Positions 21,034 to 32,527 of a stretch of 64,000 nt of DNA are shown in pieces. A program made the translations under genes and the position numbers. The first letter of the stretch is position 1. Each line of letters starts with the position of its first letter. The stretch covers positions 79,100,541 to 79,164,540 of the forward strand of contig JACMZG010000008.1 in assembly GCA_018340805.1 (NCBI GenBank). The letters run 5' to 3'. The notes beneath the pieces were generated by a model that saw nothing but the letters and a program-made list of their open reading frames with translations, made no database searches and was not told the DNA's origin. The stretch is from Microvelia longipes. Lineage: Eukaryota; Arthropoda; Insecta; Hemiptera; Veliidae.

Positions 21034-24000
21034 GTGTGTGTGTGTGTGTGTGTGTGTGTATGCAACCTTGATACTGCGGTACACAAGTTCATATGCCGTT
21101 TCATTTGCCGCGTTATAATTACCTCGGTCCGAGAACTAGTGATTTTACGCGATCAATATACGATACAGATGATCAAGTAGCGAGAGATCACGGCTTAGAT
21201 TATACGTTTGCTGTAATGATTCTGTAGCTGATTCTAAAGCAATATCGTCTTTTTGGTCAGACTTTTCTAATACCGGCAATTGGCATTCTTTGTTGGGAGC
21301 AAGTGGATTATCTTTAAATATGGTGCAGAAAAAATATTTGGTAACATATACCCTAATATGAGTTCCTCTAATACATCAATAAATAAACCAATATACGGAT
21401 TGAGACAACGTTTTTTAGCTAGATACGCTAAAAATAATAATATATATTTTCAAGAAGCTCAACGTCATCAGCGGGATATTTTGAGCAAAGACAAAAGTTA
21501 TTTGAACGAGTTACAACAATTAAAAGAAACATTTAATCAAGGTGGGCCAAGTTTTGCCACAGCTAGTGGTTCTTTAAACGAAAAACGCGGTTTAAGTACA
21601 TTAGATTTTAAACCTACTTCCACTTCAACTCAAAAAGGAGGCCCATCAACTTTAAAGAATCCACCAGATTTACACGACCAATGAACAGTTGATCCTGAAG
21701 ACTTTTTTGCTGATAGTGATATGTTTTAAAACACGGACATTGATGCTATAGATGGTGGAAATGAACAAAATAATGGAAAATCAGGAGGAGGCGGTCAAAC
21801 AGTGGAAGGACCCTCAGTAATGGGACAAGCACCAGCGCTTCAAATATACTAGACGTTGTAGCGAGCCATTTGGTTAACACTTTATATTAGTTGTTTTAGC
21901 TCGCAGTGAGATGGGGATATACGATTCCAGTTCCCCCACCTCGTCAACCACAAGGTCTTTTATTCTACCCTTCAGATTTTACAATTCTCACTTATTCTAC
22001 CTCCTAAAGCAACATGTATTTTAATTAAGACCGTAATTGATTAATAAATTGATATTAAATTTTAATAAATTGATATTGAATTTTAAGATTCATATTAATA
22101 AATTGATATTAAATTTTAAGATTCATATTAATAAATTAATCATCGTGTTTGTCTAATTCTTTGATTTTTGTGTGTTAATGTATTTTTTGTATCTTCATGT
22201 ATAGAGTTAATAAATATAAAGTAATTTAATTGTATAGAACTCAAGTCAATAGTTTTCTTCTTTCTCTATTTTATTTTAAATTAAACATTACTTCATATTA
22301 TATTTTAGTTCTATGTCTGATGACTTCTATCGTTATATCTCTATTATTTTACTTTGAATCAATGACTGAAGACACAGCTTGATTTCTTGAAGAATAAATC
22401 AAAATATTTTTATAAAAAGTAGGTACAAGCGGTTAAGCGTTTTCAAAAAGAATAATTTGATATTTGATTGACGGTCATAAACAGTATTATGATAAGAAAT
22501 ATCCATTCTATAGAGACGAGCCCCTCTCGCTTATTGGTTGCAGGAGACTCAAGAATATTACTCCCCACCTCTCTCACTACATATACTCAAATATCTACCT
22601 ACACAGTAATATACCCTTTACTAGAAGTGTTAACCAAATGGCTCGCTACAACGTCTAGTTTCAAATATTGCATAATCCTCGTATAAAACCTAATACTATA
22701 AAGCATTCACATTTGTTTCAAACTTGGGGTTCTAAGTTTAGTATGTGGGAAAATACAACAGTTAATAAATCTTATTTGTTACATTATCCTATGCCAGTAA
22801 TACCGGTAGATTTCTGAAGTTCAAATACTCTCCTAAGTCCTTTTTCAGATTCTCCTCCCGTGACGTAGAAGGGCCGGATGAACTAGTCGTACCAGGCGCA
22901 ATCCATGGAAATGGATCGACAAGATCCATTGGAATAAGTGCAGTCGTGGACGACGTGGAGATGTTCTCAGCCTTCTGTGACGTGCAGGGAGAAGATGATG
23001 ATGGACCCTTTATGGTGTTGTGGTAAGCTTTTAAGAAGGAGATCAATTCCCCGTGCGCTTCCTCCAATGTCAGGGAGAGGCACGATGGAGTGGATAAGCC
23101 GTCGACCTGGTCGAATATCCGAGAAATCAGCTCTCGTCTGGTGATGCAGGTATTCTCTGTCGTTTCTATCGTCTCGAAAATAGTAAACATTTCTTCCATC
23201 CAGGTCCTCTGCTACTTGTTCATCGTTTGAATAATCACCCCCGTACAGAAGTTCATCAAATGTATTAAGTAGTTCGTTTCTACTAAGAAACATATGGATC
23301 GTATCGTGCTTCATAATTTTAATACTGGCTTCTGTACTAACTTGGTGGTAAGTTTTCGTTTTTTTAGGGGTTTCCAAAACTGTTAAATTGTCAACTACTT
23401 CAACTACCGGTGTCGTCAAATCCAAACTGTTATCAAATTCAACGGATGATGAAGACATAATTGAGAATGTACTAACGAATAAGTGTAGTTAAATTCACGA
23501 AGAGTTGTTGTAAATGTAACTGAATTTCTACAAAATTTATTCTCTTATATATGCCAAAATTTAGTCGTTAACCTTTAGGAAAGAAAATTCAATAAAAACT
23601 ACATTTCGACACGACAGACAAGCCTTTAACCAGAAGTTAAGGAAAGGGCTATTTATCTACATACGCCACCGGGCACGCGATGCGCATGCCCATGGTGGCA
23701 TGTACATATATACAATTATACAATTATTATCCACTGAATCGATGATAGTCAGCATCACTTATTCAGTAATGAATATTTTATTTTAGTAGCACCTTAAAAT
23801 GGTGGAAAAAAAATAAAACTAAAATTCCTGTTTTTGGGCTTTTCGCCCCATCAGGGTGTTCACCCTGCGGGCATCCTCTGGATGAATTGCATCCACTATC
23901 CTCTAAGTTTTAAATAAATTTAAAGATAAAATTTAAAAACAATCAATATTCATATAGACTTTGAGCTTAACCCGGGCTGCGAACCCCGGACCTCCAGTGC

Positions 24001-25547
24001 TTATACGATCACGGAAATGGAGACTTGATTTCGTGGCAATAAATGCCTTAAATTGTTTTTACTACTATTGGGCACATACAGCAGTAAAAATGCCTTACAG
24101 TCCTCCTAATGGTCCAAGAGCCAAACATGAAAAAAATGACTCATTTTGTACGGCTATAAACAAAATTGTTAAATGTATTTTGATATGATGATGAAAACCC
24201 CCTTCATATGATTGCGCACGCTCACATTTTTAAAAATCGTACACATTTTAGATTGCTTAAATTAATTAGTTCCCTGTTGTCCTCTTAAAACTTATTTAAG
24301 CTGTTGTTAACTTAAAAAAATATTTAAGCTAATAAAATATCGAATAAATGGAGTCTTTATTCGTCAAAATTAGATAACTATTACCAAAACTATGGCTTTA
24401 GCGAAAAGCGAAATTTAAAAACAATCAATATTCATATAGACTTAGAGCTTAACCCGGGCTAAATCTAACAAGACGCCTCTTCACGTAAAATGTCGTCATA
24501 TCAACGGATCCCGTTATTTTAATAGACCAAATTTCACCTAAAAAATTATCATCAGTTAAAATAAAAGGAAAACTTTGTGGAACTTAATACTTACCGACTG
24601 GATTGCAACTTTGCAATGCCAATAATTTTCCTTTTACCCATCCATTTTCACCACAGATGAATTTTCCATTCATTTGATTAGATTTCCCATCTAAAAAAAT
24701 CAATATGTTATACATTTTTTCAGATAAACATATATTTACACGAATTAGTTGCAAGAAAAAGTTATGAATATATGAATAAGCATTTTGTAGGATCATTGTA
24801 GCGAATTGACTAGACGTTGTAGCGAGCCATTTGGTTAACACTTATATTAGTTGTTTCAGCTCGCAGTGAGATGGGGATATACGATTCCACTTCCCCCACC
24901 TCGTCTTTCTACAAGGTCTTTCTATTCTACCCCTTCAGATTTTACAGTTCTTCCCTTATTATACCTCGTAAAGCATTATTTATTTTAATTAAGACCGTAA
25001 TTGATTAATAAATTGATATTAAATTTTAAGATTCATATTAATAAATTAATCATCGTGTTTGTCTAATTCTTCAATTTTTGTGTGTTAATGTATTTTTTGT
25101 ATCTTCATGTATAGAGTTAATAAATTATAAGTAATTTAATTGTATAGAACTCAAGTCAATTGTTTTCTTCTTTCTCTATTTTATTGTATTTTATTTTAAA
25201 TTAAACAGTACTTCATATTATATTATAATTCTATGTCTGATGACTTCTATCGTTATATCTCTATTATTTTACATTGAATCAATAAATGAAGACAGAGCTT
25301 GATTTCTGTTGACTTCTATCTTTCTCTAAGCATTTAAAAAAAGAATAATTTGATATTAGATTAACGGTCATAAATAGTATAATGATAAGAAATATCCATT
25401 CTATAGAGACGAGCCCCTCTCGGTTATTGGTTGCAGGAGACGCAAGAGTATTACTCCCCACCTCTCTCACTAGATATACTCAAATACCTACCTACACAGT
25501 AATATACACTTTGCTAGAAGTGTTAACCAAATGGCTCGCTGCAACGT

Positions 25548-25622
<75 letters not shown>

Positions 25623-28600
25623 AAAAGATATGTGTGTGTGTCAAATTATTAAAAGCTAAAACTTTTTGCTGTGGCACCTGCCTGTTTTTTTTGTGCTCTG
25701 AATCTGATAGTGAGTACCTTAGTAAGTACCACAAAAGGATTCTTCGGGGTGACTTTAAACATCAGTGAATTTTAAATAAATTCGGGTACGGGGTCCCTCG
25801 GAACGTTTCCGCATGAAATCGGATTCATAGCACTCATCATCGATAATTCAGACTTGCTTTGCTCGTCCTTAGATTACATACTTCACCATATTTTTACGTA
25901 ACATGTCTTCGGACTCGCTTTGCTTATCCTCAAATAGTAATTGTTTTCGTTTTATTCTAACTATTGCTACAAAGTTTCAAATCTCTGGCATAAATACCCT
26001 TTATGCCATTTACGCATAAATAAAATAAGTTTTCACAAGAAAACTTTGTGAAAACCACCCACTTTTTGGTTCTAGAAAACCCAAAACGGATAATTCCAGT
26101 GACATCCTGGTTTAGATTTTTCAACACAATCCTTTTTCTATTTACCTATTAGTTAATCCCATGTACCTATTAGTTCATTTTTTATCGAATGATTTGTGTG
26201 CGTTTTTTTAAAAACTGTGAAAATAGGAAAATGATTTAATTGAGTTGAAATTTGGTACCTATGTATCCTTTTTATGTTATAAATTAGTGTACCAAGCTTC
26301 GTTTCAAGTATAATAGTTAATTATGGAACTGAGGGTCGAAGGAGGGGAGTAAGGAAGATAATAATCTAGCTCCTAAGGCTTGAAATATGAGATCTCTAAC
26401 ATTTTAGCTGAGGCATAAAAGATAATCTAAGATCTGATGTGTGTTGCAAATTTATGTGCATTGCTGACGACTATAATACTTCTAGGCGGATCCCGCAACT
26501 TAGCGGAATCTAACTAATTATTGAAAATCAGCATTTGATACTTACTAAAGAAGTAGGAGAAAGCAAACGTTGCTGGCCCTGTTTCAGTAGCATTAAACAT
26601 GACTGTTTTAATGTGGTTTTGGCTGAAAAATAAGCATTTCATTTTACAAATTATTTAAAAAATGTAGCTAGTGATATAAGCATTTAAGAGCCCTTATTAC
26701 AAAAATTGCAATAAGGGCTCTATCCAGAACAATTCTTATAACGGCTCTATCCAGAACAATTTTTATAACGGCTCTATCCAGAACAATTTTTATAACGGCT
26801 TAATCCCGAACAGTTTTAATAAGGGCTCTATCCAGAACAATTTTAATAAGGGCTCTATCCAAAACAATTTTAATAAGGGCTCTTTCCAGAACAATTTTAA
26901 TAAGGGCACTATCCAGAACAATTTTAATAACGGCTCTATCCAGAACAATTTTCATAAGGGCTCTATCCAGAACAATTTTTAATAGCTTCTCTATGTAGTG
27001 CAATTTTTAGATTTTTAGATTAATAGATGTTTATTGCAGATCAATATTAATAGATGTACGTAAAGGATGAATATTAATAGGTGTACCAAGCATGTCAGTA
27101 TTAATCATCTATGTAGAAAAAAATAATAAAAGTAGTAATGAAAATAGTAAAGACTTGAGGAAAAATTGAATAGGTGCCTCAACAATATCAATAGGTGTCC
27201 TGGGATAACAATTTTGATAGATGTTCCATGCGAATAAATATTATAGGTTTACCAGGCAGGACTATTTTTCATTAGTTTTTAATATAATTTGGAAGATAAG
27301 ACGCTTTTAAAATATGAATGGTACCTTTTTACAATCACATATCAAAATGGTCCGATGTTGTTTGACAATGATGAAGATGTTTGCCCTGGTAATAAATTTG
27401 AGGGCAATTACTGTTTAATCATTTTCATTTTTTTATAATTTAAGTCGGGAAAAACCAAGGTTAACACATTGATTTATAAAGTATAAATTGTGGTCAAATT
27501 TAAGAGTAAAGTTATGGCAGAGAGTTATTAAGAAACGCAGTGGCGTTCCGCCTACGCCGCGTTAAGTCAAAAAAGAAATTTAAAATAACTCGATAACTTT
27601 CTGCTCGTTTTGTTACCGCACCTACATCCAAAACTACTGAACGTATTTTAACGTTTAAAGACTTTTTGATTATTCGTCTTATGCCCGTGTGAATTCTTAA
27701 CTAAATAATCTCAAATTCGACAATCCTACGCTGAACGCGAAGCGAAAAACTAAGCTAGTGAACGATAGGTTTATGCGTTGACGCACCTACTGCCAAAACG
27801 ACTAAACGGATTTAGATGTGTGAGGACTTTTTAGATTTGTCTTATGCTCGTGTGAATTTCTACCGAATAAATCTAATATGTAAAATTTCTAGGCTAGACG
27901 CAAAACGAAAAACTAATCTAGCGATCGGTAGTTTCATACGTTGACGCTTTTACAGTGTAAACTACTAAGCAGATCATGACGTGTAAGGACTTTTGGATTC
28001 GTCCAATGTTTGTGTTCATTTCTTCGCACTAAAATATTAAATGTTACATTCCTATGCTGAACACGGAGCGAAAAAAAAGTTAGCGATCGGTAGTATCATG
28101 CGTTAGCGCACCTGCAGCTTTTACTACTGACTGAGTTTTGCTGTTTTGTGGGCTTTTGGCTTAAACTGATGCCTTTTAACATTCCTGTATTAATAAATCC
28201 CAAATTCATTATTCCTGCGTTGTACGCGCCGCAGAAAAAAGAGCTTGAGAGTGGTGTATAATACTTTGACACAGTCGTCCAACTATTAGGAGCCGTACAA
28301 AAAGTCATGAAATCTTACCAAAAGCTACTTGAGTGGTGATAAACTCCCCGCTAAATCTTTGGTTCAGCTGAAAAGTCTACTATTCTGTCCCGCCAAGTTA
28401 TTTTTGTCCTGGTTGGAGAGTGTTATTGTTGTTTCAAAGTGAGGTCATTAGATTGACGATATTAAATGGCCTTAATTTAATTAAAAAGGGTTTTTTTATT
28501 AATTATCAGCATCTTCTCTTATATGGCGTGCTGACAGAGTGCATCAAAAATATAGTTATTCATCTTTAGAGGTAGTGTTGGCAAGTATACATCTTAAGGT

Positions 28601-30894
28601 GCGGTTCCTGACTATAATCCAATCGTTTTATTCATTCATTAATTTTATTTGTTTAGTCCTGGATCTATAGAGATATATACTAGAGGCTATATCAATACAT
28701 TAAGAGTGCTGAAACATAATTTTAGGGCTCTCATGGGATCTATGTAACCTCATTGAAACCTCTTCTAAGAGTTAGTTAAGGTTATAAGAAATCAATTTTT
28801 TCGGCTTCCTGCACATTGTTTGTATTTTGATTTATATTTTCAATGTTCTACTATATAATTCACAGTATTATTTATAGTCAAAAGGAGGTCTCTGGACTAT
28901 GGTGGTAGTTTCCAAAGATTACAACTACTAACGTTGTTACAGTCTAGCCAACTTTATTTGTTAGTTTATTTTTGGTGCTTCTATAAATACAGCTTTTTTA
29001 TTTAGTAACAAATCCCCAGGTGTTCTTGGGGATCCTCTATTTAAAACTGCAGTTTCTAACACTTACATTACTCTTAGTATAATACAAATACATTACTCTA
29101 AGTATAATACAAAATAGATTACTCTTAGTATAATACAAATACATTACTCTAAGTATAATACAAAATACATTACTCTTAGTATAATACAAAATGCATACTC
29201 TTAGTATAATACATAATACATTATTCCTTTGACTCTTTACTAGTGATTTTTTTTCTTTTTATTATTATAGATTTACATGAATATGGAATATTGTAACCTA
29301 ATAAACATTAACTTGTCTCTTACATCACATATATACAATATTATTTATAAAAAACGGGTTGGATTGGAGAGTTAGATTTAAAAAAAAAAAAATCAGTCTA
29401 TCTCTGTAGTTGTGCTATTAGGAAAATAATTTTTATGACGTCATTAACCCGCAATAACGACAGCGAAAATTTCGAAAAATCATAAAACGCAAAAAATGAT
29501 GCGATCCCATTGATATTTATCACGCATGTGACTATGTATAGGACTAACATATGAGCCAAGTTTTATGTTATTATCAGCAATAGTTAAATTTTTATTGAAT
29601 GACTTGTATAGGTTTTTTAAAAAATTGAGAAATGGTCCAATTGAGTTGAAATTTAGTGCCAGTGTTTACTATTACTTAATAAATAAGTACACTAAGTTTC
29701 GTTTCAAAATGATAAGTATATCTATGAATTTTGTAGGATAATAAAAATCAACCAGCATTAAACGTGGTTAGTGCTGTATGGGTGACAGCTGAGTATGAAA
29801 CGGATGTGTTTTGAATTATTTATTATTTTTATGTTTTGATTAAACTTGTCATTATAGTTTTAATAATTTTGAAAAATCGATGTTATAAAAGATAAATCTT
29901 TATTACTTGCTACTATTAAGCTGATAGCTAAAGAAGATACGAAACATGATGCATTTACTATCTGAAGACGAACGAAGTGAGTCTAAAAGTATATTGCAGT
30001 ATACATTTGGCGAATTGTATATACTGAGGACGAGCGTAGGAAATGTAAAAAGGAAAAGTTCCGAGGTACCCCGTGCCTATAAAAATGTTGATTTTTCAAT
30101 TTACTTACTTGTCTACATAAGTGTAAACAAACTGCCACATGTTGGGATAGTTAGGATTCTGGACAGGTATTACTGTTGGACATCTTGTTGAAGCTGCTTG
30201 AAACTCATAATCAGTTTTCTGCATGTAGATGTGCCATTTAATCCCAGACATCTGTAAATAAAAAAATTAGAAAATGTCATAAGATGATATATACTTTGAA
30301 TATATTTTTATTACCATTTTTTGTTGTATATAGACAAGTATACAACAATGTATACAAAGTATACATTTTTGTAAAAAGTGAATTTTGCTTTATTTTATTT
30401 TTAGTATTGCTTGTATTTTATTTTTATTTTAATAACTTTTTTAACTACAAAATACTACTAGGGTGGTGGTCCTATTCTTGGCGAAATTTATTTTAAATTT
30501 GATTTTATTAAATTGCTTTGTTCTTCTGCTATACGACTTGATACTCAATTTATCTTAATTTTTCTACAGAAATGCGCTAAAACCATTATAACGTAAGCAT
30601 TAACTAAGCTTAAAAATAGTAGACATAAAAGTGGGCATAGTAATTTAGAAATTATAAGTATAGTTTAGCATAATAAGTGGCATAAATATGCGCATTTTTT
30701 TCAGCAAATTTGAGTAAATAGTTGCATAACGACATGTTTACCTAAAGCTTAAGGTGGTATTAATATTAATTAATAGCATTGTAAAAACGTACCATGGAAT
30801 CCTGGAAAGTTGGAGACGGTGCTGTCAAATTACATGTGTAGACAGTGTTTATTACTGCCACAACGACTAAACTTACAGTGATTTCTTTTAACAT
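20571..30894 (-). CDS. Lipocalin-like secreted protein, gene copy B (five exons, 179 aa)
   Basis: Coding exons are 30793-30894, 30109-30251, 26546-26622, 24595-24690 and 20571-20692, with phases 0, 2, 1 and 1 at the four junctions. All junctions are GT-AG and all exons are open. The product has a signal peptide (residues 1-20), Cys at 21, 58, 120, 136 and 169, a G-x-x-W near residue 37 (SGIKWHIYM), and sequons at N22 and N92. The order of features fits lipocalins, which carry small hydrophobic ligands, but overall identity is inferred. The frame ends at TAA after LDPSL, 12 codons earlier than in copy D, so the final Cys (C188 in D) is lost. Introns hold a viral element (intron 4), MITEs and tandem repeats. 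Confidence 0.75.
20724..20802. repeat. (TA)n microsatellite in intron 4 of copy B
   Basis: A near-pure TA run. The viral element begins about 18 bp to its right. Copy D has a (TA)n tract at the same intron position (52098-52252). Confidence 0.95.
20820..20944. repeat. Left inverted terminal repeat of the viral element
   Basis: It contains a hairpin at 20827-20861 with GCCACC / GGTGGC arms around a CG-rich tip, then a stem-proximal stretch with CTTAACTTCTGGTTCAAGG and TCGTGTCGAAATGTAG. It matches the reverse complement of 23590-23706, with a few indels such as a duplicated TCGTCG. Confidence 0.9.
20975..21060. repeat. (TA)n(TG)n microsatellite inside the viral element
   Basis: A TA run followed by about 45 bp of TG. 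It lies between the left terminal repeat and the capsid-like gene, where the capsid promoter would be expected, so that promoter is not visible. Confidence 0.95.
21093..22817 (+). pseudogene. Decayed densovirus-like capsid (VP) gene with phospholipase A2 region
   Basis: The first segment (21093-21227) has the parvoviral PLA2 layout: a calcium-loop NYLGPR followed by DDQVARDHGLDY at the catalytic site. The usual loop Gly is Arg and the usual catalytic Asp after His is Gly. The reading then continues in two further frames, one of which (from about 21313) reads AEKIFGNIYP and runs on past stops at 21682 and 21727 into a Gly-rich GGGG segment. A MITE (21848-22659) interrupts it. After the insertion a C-terminal-looking segment continues, ending MPVIPVDF at TGA 22815-22817. 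Most of the capsid jelly-roll coding sequence is absent. PLA2 in VP1 normally helps incoming particles leave endosomes; this copy cannot do so. Confidence 0.85.
21848..22659. mobile_element. MITE inserted in the viral capsid gene (9-bp duplication)
   Basis: The ends are ACTAGACGTTGTAGCGAGCC and its reverse complement, extending to about 33 bp of TIR (AAATGG, GTTAACAC). It is flanked on both sides by TTCAAATAT (21839-21847 and 22660-22668). There is no coding capacity. A second copy lies at 24809-25547. A 9-bp duplication suggests a Mutator-like or similar superfamily (inference). Confidence 0.85.
22789..23199 (-). CDS. Non-structural-like frame 2 of the viral element (136 codons)
   Basis: An open minus-strand frame overlapping the upstream frame in another phase, acidic at its start (MEEMFTIFET) and Ser/Thr/Pro-rich in the middle. 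The overlap of two frames is reminiscent of NS1/NS2 in densoviruses. No helicase Walker motif or rolling-circle endonuclease motif is visible, so I do not assign which NS protein it is. Confidence 0.45.
   Translation of the reverse strand: MEEMFTIFETIETTENTCITRRELISRIFDQVDGLSTPSCLSLTLEEAHGELISFLKAYHNTIKGPSSSSPCTSQKAENISTSSTTALIPMDLVDPFPWIAPGTTSSSGPSTSREENLKKDLGEYLNFRNLPVLLA
22967..23458 (-). CDS. Non-structural-like frame 1 of the viral element (163 codons)
   Basis: An open minus-strand frame starting MSSSSVEFDNSLDL, with an Asp/Arg-rich stretch (YYFRDDRNDREYL). Its ATG is about 62 nt downstream of the Inr of the TATA promoter at 23518-23553. Its composition is compatible with an NS2/NS3-type accessory protein. 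No diagnostic domain is visible. Confidence 0.5.
   Translation of the reverse strand: MSSSSVEFDNSLDLTTPVVEVVDNLTVLETPKKTKTYHQVSTEASIKIMKHDTIHMFLSRNELLNTFDELLYGGDYSNDEQVAEDLDGRNVYYFRDDRNDREYLHHQTRADFSDIRPGRRLIHSIVPLPDIGGSARGIDLLLKSLPQHHKGSIIIFSLHVTEG
23518..23553 (-). promoter_or_regulatory. TATA box plus TCAGTT initiator for the non-structural-like frames
   Basis: On the minus strand TATATAAG (23544-23551) is followed about 29 nt later by TCAGTT (23518-23523), the arthropod initiator. This spacing is canonical and the pair lies directly between the terminal repeat and the non-structural-like frames. Confidence 0.7.
23590..23706. repeat. Right inverted terminal repeat of the viral element
   Basis: Inverse of the left repeat. 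The terminal hairpin at 23665-23699 is better preserved here: GCCACC, GGGCA / TGCCC and GGTGGC pair around a TGCGCA-containing loop. Confidence 0.9.
23932..24462. repeat. Segment bounded by a 47-bp direct repeat, with SINE-like sequence
   Basis: AACAATCAATATTCATATAG and about 27 further bases occur at 23932-23978 and again at 24415-24462. Between them, on the minus strand, 23966-24030 reads GGTCCGGGGTTCGCAGCCC, resembling a Pol III B box of a tRNA-derived SINE. Copy C has a related sequence at 40240-40340. Confidence 0.45.
24809..25547. mobile_element. Second copy of the ACTAGACGTTG MITE, in intron 3 of copy B
   Basis: About 740 bp, highly similar to 21848-22659. The right end lost its last bases where a (TA)n tract (25550-25615) begins. 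The left flank AGCGAATTG is found uninterrupted in intron 3 of copy C (42235), marking the empty site. Confidence 0.8.
25550..25615. repeat. (TA)n microsatellite
   Basis: A nearly pure TA run at the truncated right end of the MITE. Confidence 0.95.
25770..26340. repeat. Intron 3 block shared with copy C
   Basis: GGGTACGGGGTCCCTCGGAACG and the following TCGCTTTGCT-rich region match 42600-42760. The AACTTTGTGAAAACCACCCAC block matches 43265-43290. Similar GACGAGCG/AAGTCCGA motifs recur at 29960-30070 and 63770-63820, so it is an older interspersed repeat. Confidence 0.6.
26690..27000. repeat. Minisatellite, period about 27 bp, about 11 units, in intron 2 of copy B
   Basis: The unit is close to GGGCTCTATCCAGAACAATTTTAATAA. 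Because 27 is divisible by 3, one strand gives a spurious repetitive frame; it is not a gene. Confidence 0.9.
27530..28460. repeat. Interspersed repeat with internal subrepeats of about 150 bp
   Basis: Successive units share GTTGACGCACCTACTGCC, a YTACTGAACG/ATTTT block and GGACTTTTGGATTCGTC. It starts near AAACGCAGTGGCGTTCCGCC and ends in CTGTCCCGCCAAGT sequence. Relatives lie at 6720-7260, 33490-33840 and 47300-47800. It encodes nothing, and the class is unknown. Confidence 0.65.
28470..29050. other. Intron 2 stretch without recognised content
   Basis: AT-rich intron sequence. No gene or repeat is recognised. Confidence 0.5.
29058..29225. repeat. Minisatellite, period about 26 bp, about six units
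   Basis: The unit is close to CATTACTCTTAGTATAATACAAAATA, in intron 2 of copy B. Confidence 0.85.
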
Positions 30895-32090
30895 CTTAGA
30901 CTTCGTATTTTATTAAAAATATAAGCTAATGAAACAAAAAATATTTCTAAAATATAGTTAAGCATAAACTAATTGTGCGAAGGTAGCAAGGAATTCAACA
31001 TGTAAACGTTTGATTTGGGATCTTTTTCTTAATTCCACATTCTTTAGTCTTAATGTTTCGACATTATTTTGTGTCTCACTAAACTCTGTTAAGTCTTACT
31101 TATCAGGACATTTTGAGTGATGACTGTGACTCATTAAAACAGATATTATGTCGATCCATTTCTAACAAATGTGAATATTGAATACCAGATGCTACATATT
31201 ACATGCATAATATTCCTTTATATGTGTATGTATGTATAATTTATCTATGTGTATATTTGTTTCACAAAACTCAATAAAATCAAATTATACACCAGTTAAA
31301 ACATTTCTAATTAACCAAAATTGAATTGTTAAAATATAAATCGTACACATGGTCATAGACTTCAGAAAATGGTATCCACCTGTTCAGGGTATTTTTAAAC
31401 TGTTTAGGAAACGTCATTAAATTTTAAGACATTTTTCAACCAGTATCATTATTTCCTAGTCATTTTTCCACTAAGCTCTTTCATAGAGTGTGTCAAAAAT
31501 AACAAGATATAAATATTTTTAACTTAATCTATGATGTGTCTCTAACAATAGGTCCCTGAAAAAATGTCGGTACACAGTTTCAAACGTAGTAATATCAATG
31601 TTGTTAAAATTTTGTGTGATATTTAAAATAGCTACTTTATGGTATAGTTAAATTTAATTTTTAAAGTTAAATAACACTACAGTAATAATGTTATTTAATT
31701 TTAAAAATTGAATTAAAAATACTATAATAATATTATAGTAATTAATATACAGTATTATTTATTAAAGTAATAATAATAAAAATATTTAGGTAATAGTTAC
31801 CAAAAAACAATACCACATTTAAATTCTTATGTATTAACTAACTGGAAGTAGAGATCACTTTGATATCTAGGACCATATCTTCGTCATATTTTTAAGAATT
31901 TAATGTTGGAGCAGCTGAAACGTTTTACCTGGTGTAGTTTAAAAATAATTAAACTAAATACTTGAAAAAAATATACTGCTAAAATTGATTAATTCGACTG
32001 ATGTTAGAAATATATTTCACAAAACTTATATATACAATTACATTGCATGCGTATGAGTAATTTTATTTGCATATGTATATATGTGTCTTT

Positions 32091-32308
32091 AGACCGCCTC
32101 CGTGGCGAAGGTCGTTAGAGCATTAATCATTACACTGACATTTGACACCACGGAGGTTTGGGGTTCGCTGTTTATATAAAATAATTGATTAGATAAATTA
32201 TCGCCAACTTTAGAATACACGGAGAGCATAACGGTTGCTACTACCACCCAAGGTGGTTCCCGCAGGGTTATCCCTGATGAGCTGCAAGGCTCTAACGGGC
32301 ATTATTAT
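32091..32308 (+). mobile_element. tRNA-derived SINE-like insertion, followed by a long (TA)n tail
   Basis: CCGCCTCCGTGGCGAAGG ... GTTAGAGC resembles a Pol III A box, and GGAGGTTTGGGGTTCGCTG a B box about 50 bp downstream. The body ends ... GCTGCAAGGCTCTAACGGGC, then (ATT)n and (TA)n. The same position in copies A, C and D lacks the sequence, so it inserted after the duplication. Confidence 0.6.

Positions 32309-32527
<219 letters not shown>

Larger units (their letters stand above)
20820..23706. mobile_element. Endogenous ambisense densovirus-like element with both terminal repeats
   Basis: Two inverted terminal repeats (20820-20944 and 23590-23706) enclose a plus-strand capsid-like gene and minus-strand non-structural-like frames that converge and overlap by about 28 bp near 22789-22817. 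This is the genome plan of ambisense densoviruses (Parvoviridae). At about 2.9 kb, of which about 820 bp is a later MITE, it is much shorter than the usual 4-6 kb, and the SF3 helicase region is missing. It lies in the (TA)n of intron 4 of gene copy B. Intron 4 of copies C and D lacks it. Confidence 0.85.

Noticed and set aside
20817..21104. Minus-strand frame rich in Thr-His and Ile-Tyr
   Set aside because: It translates the (TG)n(TA)n tract and the viral terminal repeat.
26800..27003. Repetitive frame KIVLDRALI on the minus strand
   Set aside because: It is a by-product of the 27-bp minisatellite.
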